52,930 nt of DNA from Ollibium composti (GTDB lineage: Bacteria > Pseudomonadota > Alphaproteobacteria > Rhizobiales > Rhizobiaceae). Made by a program: the position numbers and the translations under genes. The notes under the pieces were generated by a model. It was not told the origin of the DNA. It worked only from the letters and a program-made list of their open reading frames with translations, and searched no databases. The stretch is from NCBI RefSeq assembly GCF_004801285.1, contig NZ_SSNY01000013.1, positions 85,001 through 137,930 on the forward strand, given 5' to 3'. Below are positions 42,767 through 50,449 of the stretch, piece after piece (within the stretch, counting starts at the first letter, position 1; each line of letters starts with the position of its first letter).

Positions 42767-43108
42767 TTGGCTTGTCGTCACGTCGTTCTCGCGCTTTCGC
42801 TGCTCGCCTTGGCGGGCTGCGGCATTTCCCAGACGAATTATGATGCCAGCCGCGAAGCTCTGCGCGGCAGTCCGTCCCTGCGCAACGATTTCGTGCGCAC
42901 CTGCACGCGCAACATTTCCCGCAAGCCGTATGCGACACGCCGCAACATCGCCAAGCTGATGAACGCGTCGGTTTCTTCCACGCCGCGCCTCTATTGCTCG
43001 CGGCTGACCCGCGGCATCGCCAACGGCCGGCTGTCGCGTTCCGACATCAACGCCGCGGCGCGCGGGCAAGTCACGCCGACCATCGTACGGGTGCTTCAGG
43101 GGCGGTAG
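42767..43108 (+). CDS. putative small lipoprotein, 113 residues
   Basis: It begins at TTG 42767 with GGAGG ten bases upstream. There is a signal helix (HVVLALSLLALAGC) with lipobox LAGC. The mature part is basic and contains conserved-looking FVRTCTRNISRKPYATRRNI and LYCSRLTRGIANGRLSRSDI, with two further cysteines. No family is recognised. It follows the peptidase by about 100 bp and may be co-transcribed. Confidence 0.65.
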   Translation: MACRHVVLALSLLALAGCGISQTNYDASREALRGSPSLRNDFVRTCTRNISRKPYATRRNIAKLMNASVSSTPRLYCSRLTRGIANGRLSRSDINAAARGQVTPTIVRVLQGR

Positions 43109-43136
43109 GGGGCGCGTATTTGTCTCTGGCGCGTTG

Positions 43137-43270
43137 CCCCCTCTCCGTCGCCGCTTCGCGGCGCCACCTCTCCCCCACTTCGTGAGGGAGAGGATAGGCG
43201 TCTAGCTTGGCTCCCATCCTCTCCCTCGGAACGGGGGAGAGGTGGCGCGCGAAGCGCGACGGAGAGGGGG
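43137..43270. repeat. palindromic intergenic repeat, copy R4
   Basis: CCCCCTCTCCGTCGCCGC to GCGCGACGGAGAGGGGG. The left sub-hairpin is CGCCGC-TTC-GCGGCG, the right CGCGC-GAA-GCGCG. The centre is shortened (GGATAGGCGTCTAGC to CCCATCC) and inverted relative to R2 while the flanks are not. It lies between convergent genes. Confidence 0.9.
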
Positions 43271-43306
43271 CGAACCTCGCGCGCCCGACAAGCGATTGGC
43301 CCTGCC

Positions 43307-43723
43307 TCAATTCCCAGCCGGAATGATCCTGAAATCCGGTAACTCGCGCAGGCCCAGTTCCGGTCCGGCGGGCGAATAGACGACGAAAAGCTGCATCGGC
43401 GCGCTGCTGGTGTTGAGCGTCGAGTGGAAGCGGCTTTCGGGGATGAAGCAGGTGCAGCCGGGGCCGACCTGGCGCACATGCGGGTTGCCGTGCTCGTCCT
43501 CGATCATCTGCTCGCCGTTGCCGGAGATGACGAAGATGATTTCTTCCGCGCCCGGATGGTTGTGGCGCGAATGGCCCTGGCCGGGCGGCAGGTCGACGAC
43601 GCCGCCGGAAAAGTGCTTCGCGCCGTTCACCTCCGGCCCCACAGTCAGCGACAGCCTGCCCCAGTCGAAGCCGAAGCCGTCGACATCGCCCGGATAGACG
43701 AAAAGCTTGCCCGGATCGCTCAT
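43307..43723 (-). CDS. cupin domain-containing protein
   Basis: The 138-residue protein is a single cupin barrel. Metal ligands are in the first motif, PPGQGHSRHNHPGAEEIIFV, and the second motif is SRFHSTLNTSS. The start ATG at 43723 (MSDPGKLFVYPGDVDGF) has GGGAGGAAAA upstream. It is the third gene of the operon with the Tm-1-like and TIM-barrel proteins. The fold suits sugar-phosphate isomerases or dioxygenases, but no specific activity can be named. Confidence 0.88.
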   Translation of the reverse strand: MSDPGKLFVYPGDVDGFGFDWGRLSLTVGPEVNGAKHFSGGVVDLPPGQGHSRHNHPGAEEIIFVISGNGEQMIEDEHGNPHVRQVGPGCTCFIPESRFHSTLNTSSAPMQLFVVYSPAGPELGLRELPDFRIIPAGN

Positions 43724-43792
43724 TTTTTCCTCCCTGTTCGTTTCAGTCGCATTTCCGGACGCAAACCGCGCCACGCTTTCTGCTGGAATGCC

Positions 43793-44632
43793 CTATCGCT
43801 TGCCGCCCGTGGCGGCCTTGAAGTCGGCGGTCTGGTCGGCGATGGCCTTTTCCGTCGGCAGCCGCTCCATCGAGGACGCGCCGTAGAAGCCGTGCAGGCC
43901 CTTGCAGCGGTCGAGGATATAGCGCGCGTCGTCCGGCATCGAGATCGGCCCGCCGTGGCAAAGCAGGATGACGTCCTTGCGCACCGAGCGCGCGGCATCG
44001 GCGATGGCGTCGATCTCGCCGACGCAATCGTCAAGCGACTTGGCCGAGGTCGCGCCGATGGAACCGCCGGTCGTGACGCCCATATGGGCGACGATGATGT
44101 CGGCGCCGGCGCTGGTCATCGCCTTCGCTTCGTCCGGATTGAAGACATAAGGTGTTGTCAACAGGTCGAGTCGGTTCGCCTCGGCGATCATGTCGACTTC
44201 GAGGCCGTAGCCCATGCCGGTTTCCTCGAAGCTCGTGCGCATGACGCCGTCGAACAGGCCGATGGTGGGGAAATTCTGCACGCCGGAGAAGCCCATGGCT
44301 TTGAGTTCGGCGAGCAGCAGCGGCATGATGACGAAGGGATCGGTGCCGTTGACGCCGGCCAGCACCGGCGTCTTCTTCACCACCGGCAACACCTCGTAGG
44401 CCATCTCCTTGACGATTGCGTTGGCGTTGCCATAGGCGAGCAGGCCGGCGGCCGAGCCGCGCCCGGCCATGCGGTAGCGGCCGGAATTGTAGATGATGAT
44501 GAGGTCGATGCCGCCGGCTTCCTCGGCCTTGGCCGACAGGCCGGTGCCGGCGCCACCGCCGACGATGGGGCGGCCTGCCTCGATCATGGCGCGGAATTTT
44601 TGAAGGATGTCGCTGCGCGGGATGGCGGGCAT
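43793..44632 (-). CDS. phosphoenolpyruvate hydrolase family protein (TIM-barrel, Tm-1 C-terminal type)
   Basis: The 279-residue protein begins SDILQKFRAMIEAGRPIVGG and shows GLSAKAEEAGGIDLIIIYNS, YGNANAIVKEMAYEVLP, VLAGVNGTDPF, VQNFPTIGLFDG and AGADIIVAHMGVTTGGSIG, the conserved order of the PEP-hydrolase-like TIM barrel (IPR009215 type). The family's reaction in most bacteria is unproven. It lies 10 bp after the UPF0261 gene. In plants the same two domains are fused as Tm-1. Confidence 0.85.
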   Translation of the reverse strand: MPAIPRSDILQKFRAMIEAGRPIVGGGAGTGLSAKAEEAGGIDLIIIYNSGRYRMAGRGSAAGLLAYGNANAIVKEMAYEVLPVVKKTPVLAGVNGTDPFVIMPLLLAELKAMGFSGVQNFPTIGLFDGVMRTSFEETGMGYGLEVDMIAEANRLDLLTTPYVFNPDEAKAMTSAGADIIVAHMGVTTGGSIGATSAKSLDDCVGEIDAIADAARSVRKDVILLCHGGPISMPDDARYILDRCKGLHGFYGASSMERLPTEKAIADQTADFKAATGGKR

Positions 44633-44642
44633 CGTCTCTCTT

Positions 44643-45842
44643 TCAATGGCTGGCGATTTCCCTGAAGGCCGCGACGGCGGCTTCGGCGAAAGCGGGGTCG
44701 TTGATGTGCAGCGGCAGGCGCTCTATGCGTCTGTCGGCGGTCGGCCGGATGGTGCGTTCGATCGCCTCGAACAAAGCGGCGTCGGCTTGCGGGTCGAAGA
44801 AGGCGCCGCCCTCGATATCGAGCGCCGAGACGCCCTTTTCGGGGATGAGGAAACGCACCGGCCCCTCGCAGCGCGATAGCCGCTCGCCGATCCATTCGCC
44901 GATCTGCCGGCACTCGTCGGCCGTCGTGCGCATCAGCGTGACGTTGGGATTGTGCGGATAGAACAGCCGGTCTCGGTATTTCTCCGGCACGGTCGAGGGC
45001 GCCCAGAAATTGACCATGTCGAGCGCGCCGACGGAGCCGACATAGGGCAGCTTCGTACGCGCGATGGCACCGAAGCGGTCGGGCGTCGCCGGCAGCACGC
45101 CGCCGAACAGAAGGTCGCAGACCTCCGTCGTGGTGATGTCGAGCACGCCGGAAAGCAGGCCGCTGTCGGCGAGCTTCTCCATGGTGCGGCCGCCGGTGCC
45201 GGTGGCGTGGAAGACCATGCAGTCGTAATCGGCGCGCAGTTTCTCCACCATCGCGGTCACGCAAGGGGTGGTGACGCCGAACATGGTGAGCCCGAGCGCC
45301 GGTTTGCCTTCGACGGCAGGGGCCGGATGGGCGGCCATGCCGACGATCGCCTGGGCCGCGTTGTGCAGGACGGTGCGGGACAGCCGGTTCAGCCCGGCCA
45401 TGTCGGTGACCGACGGCATCATGACGATGTCGGATACATCGACATAGGGCGCGGTATCGCCGGAAGCCAGCGTCGACACCATGATCTTCGGCAGGCCGAG
45501 CGGCAGGGCGCGCATGCCGGCGGTGACGATCGAGGTGCCGCCGCCGCCGCCGATGCCGATGATGCCGGCGATGTCGTGCCGGGAGGCGGCGAAGCGGGCG
45601 AAGGCTTCGCCCATCGCGGCTACCGCGGTGCCGCGGTCGTTGGAGACCAGCGCCGCCGAAGTGCCGTCCGGATGCCAGGCGGCGACATCGCGGGCGGCGA
45701 CGTCGACCGGCACCAGGGCGCCGCGGGTGCCGACATCGACGCGCGCCACGGCAGCGCCCGAAGCCGCGATGATGTCGGCGAGATAGGCCAGTTCCTCGCC
45801 CTTGGTGTCGGCGGTGCCGACGACGTAGATGCGCTTGACCAC
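44643..45842 (-). CDS. Tm-1-like ATP-binding domain protein (UPF0261)
   Basis: The 399-residue protein starts at a GTG (45842) with GGGAGGGAGA upstream; an open extension further upstream overlaps the tetR gene. It reads KRIYVVGTADTKGEELAYLA, the UPF0261 start, then GIIGIGGGGGTSIVTAGMRA, the glycine-rich ATP-binding loop, VFHATGTGGRTMEKL, and LDITTTEVCDLLFGG. UPF0261 is the N-terminal, ATP-binding, RNA-replication-inhibiting part of tomato Tm-1. Its bacterial role is unknown. It heads the operon with the TIM-barrel and cupin genes. Confidence 0.9.
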   Translation of the reverse strand: MVKRIYVVGTADTKGEELAYLADIIAASGAAVARVDVGTRGALVPVDVAARDVAAWHPDGTSAALVSNDRGTAVAAMGEAFARFAASRHDIAGIIGIGGGGGTSIVTAGMRALPLGLPKIMVSTLASGDTAPYVDVSDIVMMPSVTDMAGLNRLSRTVLHNAAQAIVGMAAHPAPAVEGKPALGLTMFGVTTPCVTAMVEKLRADYDCMVFHATGTGGRTMEKLADSGLLSGVLDITTTEVCDLLFGGVLPATPDRFGAIARTKLPYVGSVGALDMVNFWAPSTVPEKYRDRLFYPHNPNVTLMRTTADECRQIGEWIGERLSRCEGPVRFLIPEKGVSALDIEGGAFFDPQADAALFEAIERTIRPTADRRIERLPLHINDPAFAEAAVAAFREIASH

Positions 45843-45916
45843 GTCTCCCTCCCCAAGGCTCGTCCGGGCGGCCCGTCGCGACGTGCAATTCCAGTGCGCG
45901 GGCATTGCGAAATTTT

Positions 45917-45951
45917 TGAGACGGCCGTATCGTATTGACATGGATGTCTCA
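45917..45951. promoter_or_regulatory. candidate operator in the UPF0261/tetR divergent promoter
   Basis: TGAGAC (45917-45922) and GTCTCA (45946-45951) form a dyad around the tetR start, and ACGGCCGT (45921-45928) is a perfect palindrome inside it. On the minus strand the segment contains ATACGATACG, ten bases shared with the TetR dyads at 4017-4052. The site is plausible but unproven. Confidence 0.4.
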
Positions 45952-46602
45952 CGTCAACCGACTGTTCCGGACAGGGACGAGAACGGCAAGAGCGAGAAGG
46001 GGCCGCGCGCCCGCACCCGCCGGTTGATGCTGGAGACGGCATCGCGGCTGATGCAGGCGGGCGCCACGCCCTCCGTCAGCGAAGTGGCGGAGGCCGCAGA
46101 GGTGTCGCGGGCGACGGCCTATCGTTATTTTCCCAGCCAGGCGGCGCTGGTGCAGGCGGTGGTGGACGAGGCGCTCGGGCCGATCCTGTCGTGGCGGTCG
46201 AAATCGAAGGACGCCGAGCGGCGGGTTGCCGCGCTGTTCGACACGGCCATGCCGCGCATCGAGGCTTTCGAGGCGACGTTCAAGGCGGCGCTGAAACTGT
46301 CGCTCGACCATTGGGCGCGCGGCCAGGCCGGAACGCTGGGCGCCGAGCCGAAGCTGGCGCGCGGCCATCGCAAGGACCTGCTTGCCGAGGCGGTCCTGCC
46401 CCTGAAGGATGTTTTGCCGCCGCGCGCCTTCCGGAGATTGACGCAGGCACTGTCGCTGGTCTTCGGCGTCGAAGCGATCGTCGTGCTGAAGGATATGTGG
46501 GGACTGGACGGCGCCGAGACGCTGTCGGTGGCGCAATGGACGGCGCGCGCCCTGGTGCGTGCGGCGCTGGCCGAGGCAGGGGGAACGCCACCGGACGTGT
46601 AG
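45940..46602 (+). CDS. TetR family transcriptional regulator
   Basis: About 220 residues from the ATG at 45940 (MDVSRQPTVPDRDENGKSE). The helix-turn-helix is at about 25-72 (RTRRLMLETASRLMQAGATP, VSEVAEAAEVSRATAYRYF). The C-terminal domain has TetR-like helices of normal length. It is divergent from the UPF0261 operon and is followed by the sugar-type ABC operon, so it is placed to control one or both. The longer frame upstream overlaps the promoter and is not used. Confidence 0.9.
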   Translation: MDVSRQPTVPDRDENGKSEKGPRARTRRLMLETASRLMQAGATPSVSEVAEAAEVSRATAYRYFPSQAALVQAVVDEALGPILSWRSKSKDAERRVAALFDTAMPRIEAFEATFKAALKLSLDHWARGQAGTLGAEPKLARGHRKDLLAEAVLPLKDVLPPRAFRRLTQALSLVFGVEAIVVLKDMWGLDGAETLSVAQWTARALVRAALAEAGGTPPDV

Positions 46603-46968
46603 TCAACGGGGAGCAGACTGATTGATAACTGGTTAGACCAGATTTTATGTATCACGCTGCCCATTTCGGATCGAGTTCTTCTCTATCCGTCGGAGTGTTC
46701 TCGTTTTTCTCTAATAATATCATATAAAACAATCGGTTATGATATTCTCGTTATTCCGGAATCGCTGAACGGTATCAAGAAAGGCCTTGACGTCGGATAA
46801 AAATTGGTCATACCAGATTGAAACAAGAAGAACGGTCGCGGAGGAGGCTGCGGCGCGCTCCGGAACAGGCCGCAGGGCCTGCTGGAAAAGCGGTACGGAG
46901 AGGAAACGACCAGGCCGGTGGCGCACCGGCCGGCATTGCCGGAAAGAATGCGCACAAGGGAGGAAACT
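46603..46968 (+). promoter_or_regulatory. AT-rich promoter region of the ABC operon with two TGGT-NNN-ACCAGA sites
   Basis: CTGGT-TAG-ACCAG lies at 46629-46641 and TTGGT-CAT-ACCAGA at 46804-46817. The second shares a 13-base core with the palindrome at 41295-41321 read on the other strand. An AATATCAT/ATGATATT inverted repeat (46716-46746) sits between them. AAGGGAGGAAACT is the ribosome-binding site of the binding-protein gene. No gene is seen. Confidence 0.6.
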
Positions 46969-48285
46969 ATGCGCAAGTCAGTGGCCAGCGTGCTCGCTGG
47001 TATCGGTATGGCACTCGCGTGCAGCACGTCCGTGCACGCACAGGACAAGCAGCTCACCATCTTCTGGGCCGAATGGGATCCGGCCAACTACCTGCAGGAA
47101 CTCGGCAACGAGTACGAGAAGGAAACCGGCGTCAAGGTGGTGGTGGAAACCACGCCGTGGGCCGACTTCCAGACCAAGGCCTTCACCGAGTTCAACGCCA
47201 AGGGCAGTGCCTACGACCTCGTCGTCGGCGACTCGCAGTGGCTGGGCGCGGCCTCCGAGGGCGGCCACTACGTCGACCTGACCGACTTCGTGAAGGAGAA
47301 CAAGGTCAACGAGAAGATGGCCGAGGCGACGGTCAAATACTATGCGGAATACCCCGGCGGCAGCGGCAAATACTGGTCGATCCCGGCAGAGGGCGACGCG
47401 GTCGGCTGGGCCTATCGCAAGGACTGGTTCGAGGACCCCAAGGAAATGGAGGCCTTCAAGGCGAAGTACGGCTACGACCTGGCGCCGCCGAAGACCTTCA
47501 AGGAACTCACCGACATCGCCGAGTTCTTCAACCGGCCGGACCAGAACCGCTACGGCATCGCCATCTACACGCAGAACCAGTATGACGGCCTGGCGATGGG
47601 CGTCGAGAACGCGCTGTTCTCCTACGGGGCGGAACTGGGCGACTACGGCACCTACAAGGTCGACGGCATCGTCAATTCCGACAAGGCGGTCGCCGCTCTC
47701 GAGAACTACCGCAAGCTGTTCGGCTTCACGCCTCCGGGCTGGACGAACGCCTTCTTCGTCGAGAACAACCAGGCCATCACCGAGGGCCTGGCGGCGATGA
47801 GCATGAACTACTTCGCGTTCCTGCCCTCGCTGCTCAACGAATCCACCAACCCCTACGCCAAGAACACCGGCTTCTTCGCCAACCCGGCGGGTCCCGGCGG
47901 CGACCAGTACGCCGCGCTCGGCGGGCAGGGCATCTCCGTCGTCTCCTATTCCAACAACAAGGAGGAGGCGATGAAGTTCCTGAAGTGGTTCATCCAGGAC
48001 GACACGCAGAAGAAGTGGGCCGACCTCGGCGGCTACACTTGCAACAAGGCGGTGCTGGAATCGGAAGCCTTCCAGAACGCCACGCCCTACAACAAGGCCT
48101 TCTACGAGACGATGTTCAAGGTGAAGGACTTCTGGGCGGTTCCCGAATATGCGGAGCTTCTGCAGCAGCTCAACCAGCGCGTCTATCCCTATGTCGTGAA
48201 CGGGCAAGGCTCGGCCAAGGAAGTGCTCGACGCGCTCGCCGGCGACTGGGACGGCACGTTCAAGAAATACGGGCGGGTGAAGTAG
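46969..48285 (+). CDS. sugar-type ABC transporter substrate-binding protein (family 1)
   Basis: The 438-residue protein has a signal peptide (MRKSVASVLAGIGMALACST, cleavage after SVHA before QDKQL). The mature chain follows the CUT1 binding-protein pattern: LTIFWAEWDPANYLQELGNE, FNAKGSAYDLVVGDSQWL, and YWSIPAEGDAVGWAYRKDWF, an aromatic-rich ligand cleft. A long tail ends WDGTFKKYGRVK. The ligand is probably a sugar, polyol or similar compound. It is the first gene of a six-gene operon. Confidence 0.93.
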   Translation: MRKSVASVLAGIGMALACSTSVHAQDKQLTIFWAEWDPANYLQELGNEYEKETGVKVVVETTPWADFQTKAFTEFNAKGSAYDLVVGDSQWLGAASEGGHYVDLTDFVKENKVNEKMAEATVKYYAEYPGGSGKYWSIPAEGDAVGWAYRKDWFEDPKEMEAFKAKYGYDLAPPKTFKELTDIAEFFNRPDQNRYGIAIYTQNQYDGLAMGVENALFSYGAELGDYGTYKVDGIVNSDKAVAALENYRKLFGFTPPGWTNAFFVENNQAITEGLAAMSMNYFAFLPSLLNESTNPYAKNTGFFANPAGPGGDQYAALGGQGISVVSYSNNKEEAMKFLKWFIQDDTQKKWADLGGYTCNKAVLESEAFQNATPYNKAFYETMFKVKDFWAVPEYAELLQQLNQRVYPYVVNGQGSAKEVLDALAGDWDGTFKKYGRVK

Positions 48286-48298
48286 ACCACCGCAGATT

Positions 48299-48335
48299 GG
48301 CGGAGGGGGCTCGCGCTCCCTCCGCCTTCTTTTTC
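48299..48335 (+). terminator. attenuator-like hairpin between binding protein and permease
   Basis: GGCGGAGGG-(10 nt)-CCCTCCGCC is followed by TTCTTTTTC, just after the binding-protein stop. It is a partial terminator or message stabiliser, giving more binding protein than membrane components. Confidence 0.75.
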
Positions 48336-48358
48336 ATGGAAGCAGGAAAGGCCGATCC

Positions 48359-49264
48359 GTGGCGACAGCCGTGATCTCCACGCTGGATCCGAAATCCCGC
48401 GCCGCCGCCCGCGGCATGAGCGACATCGCGATCCGCAATCTGTTCATCGTCCCGACGATCCTGTTCCTGATCGTCTTCAACATCTTCCCGCTGCTCTATT
48501 CGCTCGGCTATTCCTTCACCGACTTCCGCGCCTCGACCAATGCGCCGGCGAATTTCGTCGGCCTGCAGAACTATCGCGAGCTGCTCAACGATCCCTACAT
48601 CTGGAACAACTTCGTGGTGACGGCGAAGTACGTCATCGTCTCGGTGGTGGGGCAGGTGATCGTCGGCTTCGGCACGGCGATGCTGCTCAACCGCGACATC
48701 CCCTTCAAGGGGCTGATCACGACGCTGCTGCTTCTGCCGATGATGCTGTCCATGGCCGTCGTCGGCCTGTTCTGGAAGCTGCTCTACGACCCGTCCTGGG
48801 GCGTCATCAACTGGGCGCTCGGCCTCGGCAAGTTCCAGTGGCTGGGCGATCCCGACATGGCGCTCTACGCCGTCGCCATCACCGACATCTGGATGTGGGC
48901 GCCCTTCGTCATGCTGTTGTCGCTGGCCGGCCTGTCGGCGGTGCCGAAGCACCTCTACGAGGCGGCGGCGATCGACCGCGCCGGGCCGCTCTACACCTTC
49001 TTCCGCATCACCCTGCCGCTGGTGGCGCCGATCCTGATGATCGCCATCATCTTCCGCACGATGGAGGCCTTCAAGACCTTCGACCTCGCCTACGTGCTGT
49101 CGACGCAGCCGAGCACGGAGGTCATCTCCATCCGCCTCTACAAGATGGCGTTCCAGGAATGGCAGACGGGCCGCTCCTGCGCGCTCGCCTACATCGTGCT
49201 CATCATGGTGCTGGCCATCACCAACATCTACGTGAAGTACCTCAACAAAGTGAAGGAGCGGTAG
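48359..49264 (+). CDS. sugar-type ABC transporter permease (CUT1, MalF-like)
   Basis: The 301-residue protein starts at GTG 48359. Six helices are predicted, beginning NLFIVPTILFLIVFNIFPLL with the family motif SFTDFRAS then FVGLQNYREL. The coupling loop is LYEAAAIDRAGPLYTFFRIT. It forms the inner-membrane channel with the next permease, whose gene starts one base after its stop. Confidence 0.94.
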   Translation: MATAVISTLDPKSRAAARGMSDIAIRNLFIVPTILFLIVFNIFPLLYSLGYSFTDFRASTNAPANFVGLQNYRELLNDPYIWNNFVVTAKYVIVSVVGQVIVGFGTAMLLNRDIPFKGLITTLLLLPMMLSMAVVGLFWKLLYDPSWGVINWALGLGKFQWLGDPDMALYAVAITDIWMWAPFVMLLSLAGLSAVPKHLYEAAAIDRAGPLYTFFRITLPLVAPILMIAIIFRTMEAFKTFDLAYVLSTQPSTEVISIRLYKMAFQEWQTGRSCALAYIVLIMVLAITNIYVKYLNKVKER

Positions 49265-49265
49265 G

Positions 49266-50225
49266 ATGGCCGCCGTCCAGACCTCTGGCGAGCGGGCGCT
49301 GAACAGGCTCGCCATCGTCGCCGTTCTCGTCATCACCATGATCTTCCTGGCGCCGATCTACTGGATCGTGGCGACCTCCTTCAAGCCGCGCAACCTCGCC
49401 ACCACTATTCCGCCGACGGTGGTGTTCACGCCCGAGATCTCGCCCTTCGTCAAACTGATGACCAAGCGATCGCAGCTGCGCGAGCAGCCGACACCGGAGG
49501 AATACGCCGCCGCTCCCTGGTGGGAACGGATGGTCTTCGACGGTGGCGAGAAGGTCGTGCGCGACGGCAAGGACCAGGTGCAGTGGTCGGCCTATCCGAG
49601 CCGCTTCCTGAACTCGCTCATCATCGCCGTCACCTCGACGGTGCTGGCGGTCGGCATGGGCACCTTTACCGCCTACGGCTTCTCCCGCTTCAAGGTGAAG
49701 GGGGAGGGGGATCTTCTGTTCTTCATCCTGTCGACGCGCATGCTGCCGCCGGTGGTGGTGGCGATCCCGATGTTCCTGATGTACCGCATCGTCGGCCTGA
49801 CCGACACGCATATCGGCCTCATCATCCTCTACACCGCCTTCAACCTGTCGTTCTCGGTGTGGCTGATGAAGGGCTTCATCGACGAGATCCCGAAGGAATA
49901 CGAGGAAGCAGCCCTGGTCGACGGCTACACGCGCATGCAGGCCTTCTTCAAGATCGTCTTGCCGGAGGCGGCGACCGGCATCGCGGCCACCGCCGTGTTC
50001 TGCTTCATCACCGCCTGGAACGAATATGCCTTCGCGCTGATGATGACCAACCGCCGCGCGCAGACGGCGCCGCCTTTCATCCCCAGCCAGGTCGGCTCCG
50101 GCCTGCCCGACTGGACGGTGATCGCGGCCGGCACCTTCCTGTTCCTTTTGCCGGTGGCGTTCTTCACCTTCCTGCTCCGCAACCACCTGTTGCGCGGCAT
50201 GTCCTTCGGAGCGATCCGCAAATGA
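49266..50225 (+). CDS. sugar-type ABC transporter permease (CUT1, MalG-like)
   Basis: The 319-residue protein has an N-terminal helix (LAIVAVLVITMIFLAPIYWI), an extended periplasmic loop of about 80 residues (longer than usual) before FLNSLIIAVTSTVLAVGMGT, and the coupling loop EYEEAALVDGYTRMQAFFKI. The C-terminus ends LLRGMSFGAIRK, typical of MalG types. Its stop overlaps the start of the small membrane protein (ATGA). Confidence 0.94.
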   Translation: MAAVQTSGERALNRLAIVAVLVITMIFLAPIYWIVATSFKPRNLATTIPPTVVFTPEISPFVKLMTKRSQLREQPTPEEYAAAPWWERMVFDGGEKVVRDGKDQVQWSAYPSRFLNSLIIAVTSTVLAVGMGTFTAYGFSRFKVKGEGDLLFFILSTRMLPPVVVAIPMFLMYRIVGLTDTHIGLIILYTAFNLSFSVWLMKGFIDEIPKEYEEAALVDGYTRMQAFFKIVLPEAATGIAATAVFCFITAWNEYAFALMMTNRRAQTAPPFIPSQVGSGLPDWTVIAAGTFLFLLPVAFFTFLLRNHLLRGMSFGAIRK

Positions 50226-50449
50226 TGCGCAGTTCGACCCTGCAACGCACGGCCGAGATCGTCATGGTGCTCGGCATCGTGGCGCTGTGCCAGCCGTGGA
50301 GCCTGTTCCTGCACCGCTACGGCGTGACCATCGTCATCGTCGGGCTGGTCACCTTCATGTTCACCAACTGGTTCGGCAAGCCCGGCGTCACGCCCGAGGA
50401 CACGGATGGCGTGTTCGACGTCTCCGATCACAACGAGGGCCGGGCATGA
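50222..50449 (+). CDS. small two-helix membrane protein of the ABC operon
   Basis: The 75-residue protein starts at the ATG overlapping the permease stop and ends at a TGA overlapping the ATPase start, so it is locked into the operon by ATGA junctions on both sides. It has two helices (IVMVLGIVALCQPWSLFL and VTIVIVGLVTFMFTNWF) and an acidic tail (TPEDTDGVFDVSD). Glycerol-type ABC operons of rhizobia also carry a small membrane protein (DUF2160), but I do not see clear similarity. It may be an accessory subunit. Confidence 0.75.
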   Translation: MMRSSTLQRTAEIVMVLGIVALCQPWSLFLHRYGVTIVIVGLVTFMFTNWFGKPGVTPEDTDGVFDVSDHNEGRA

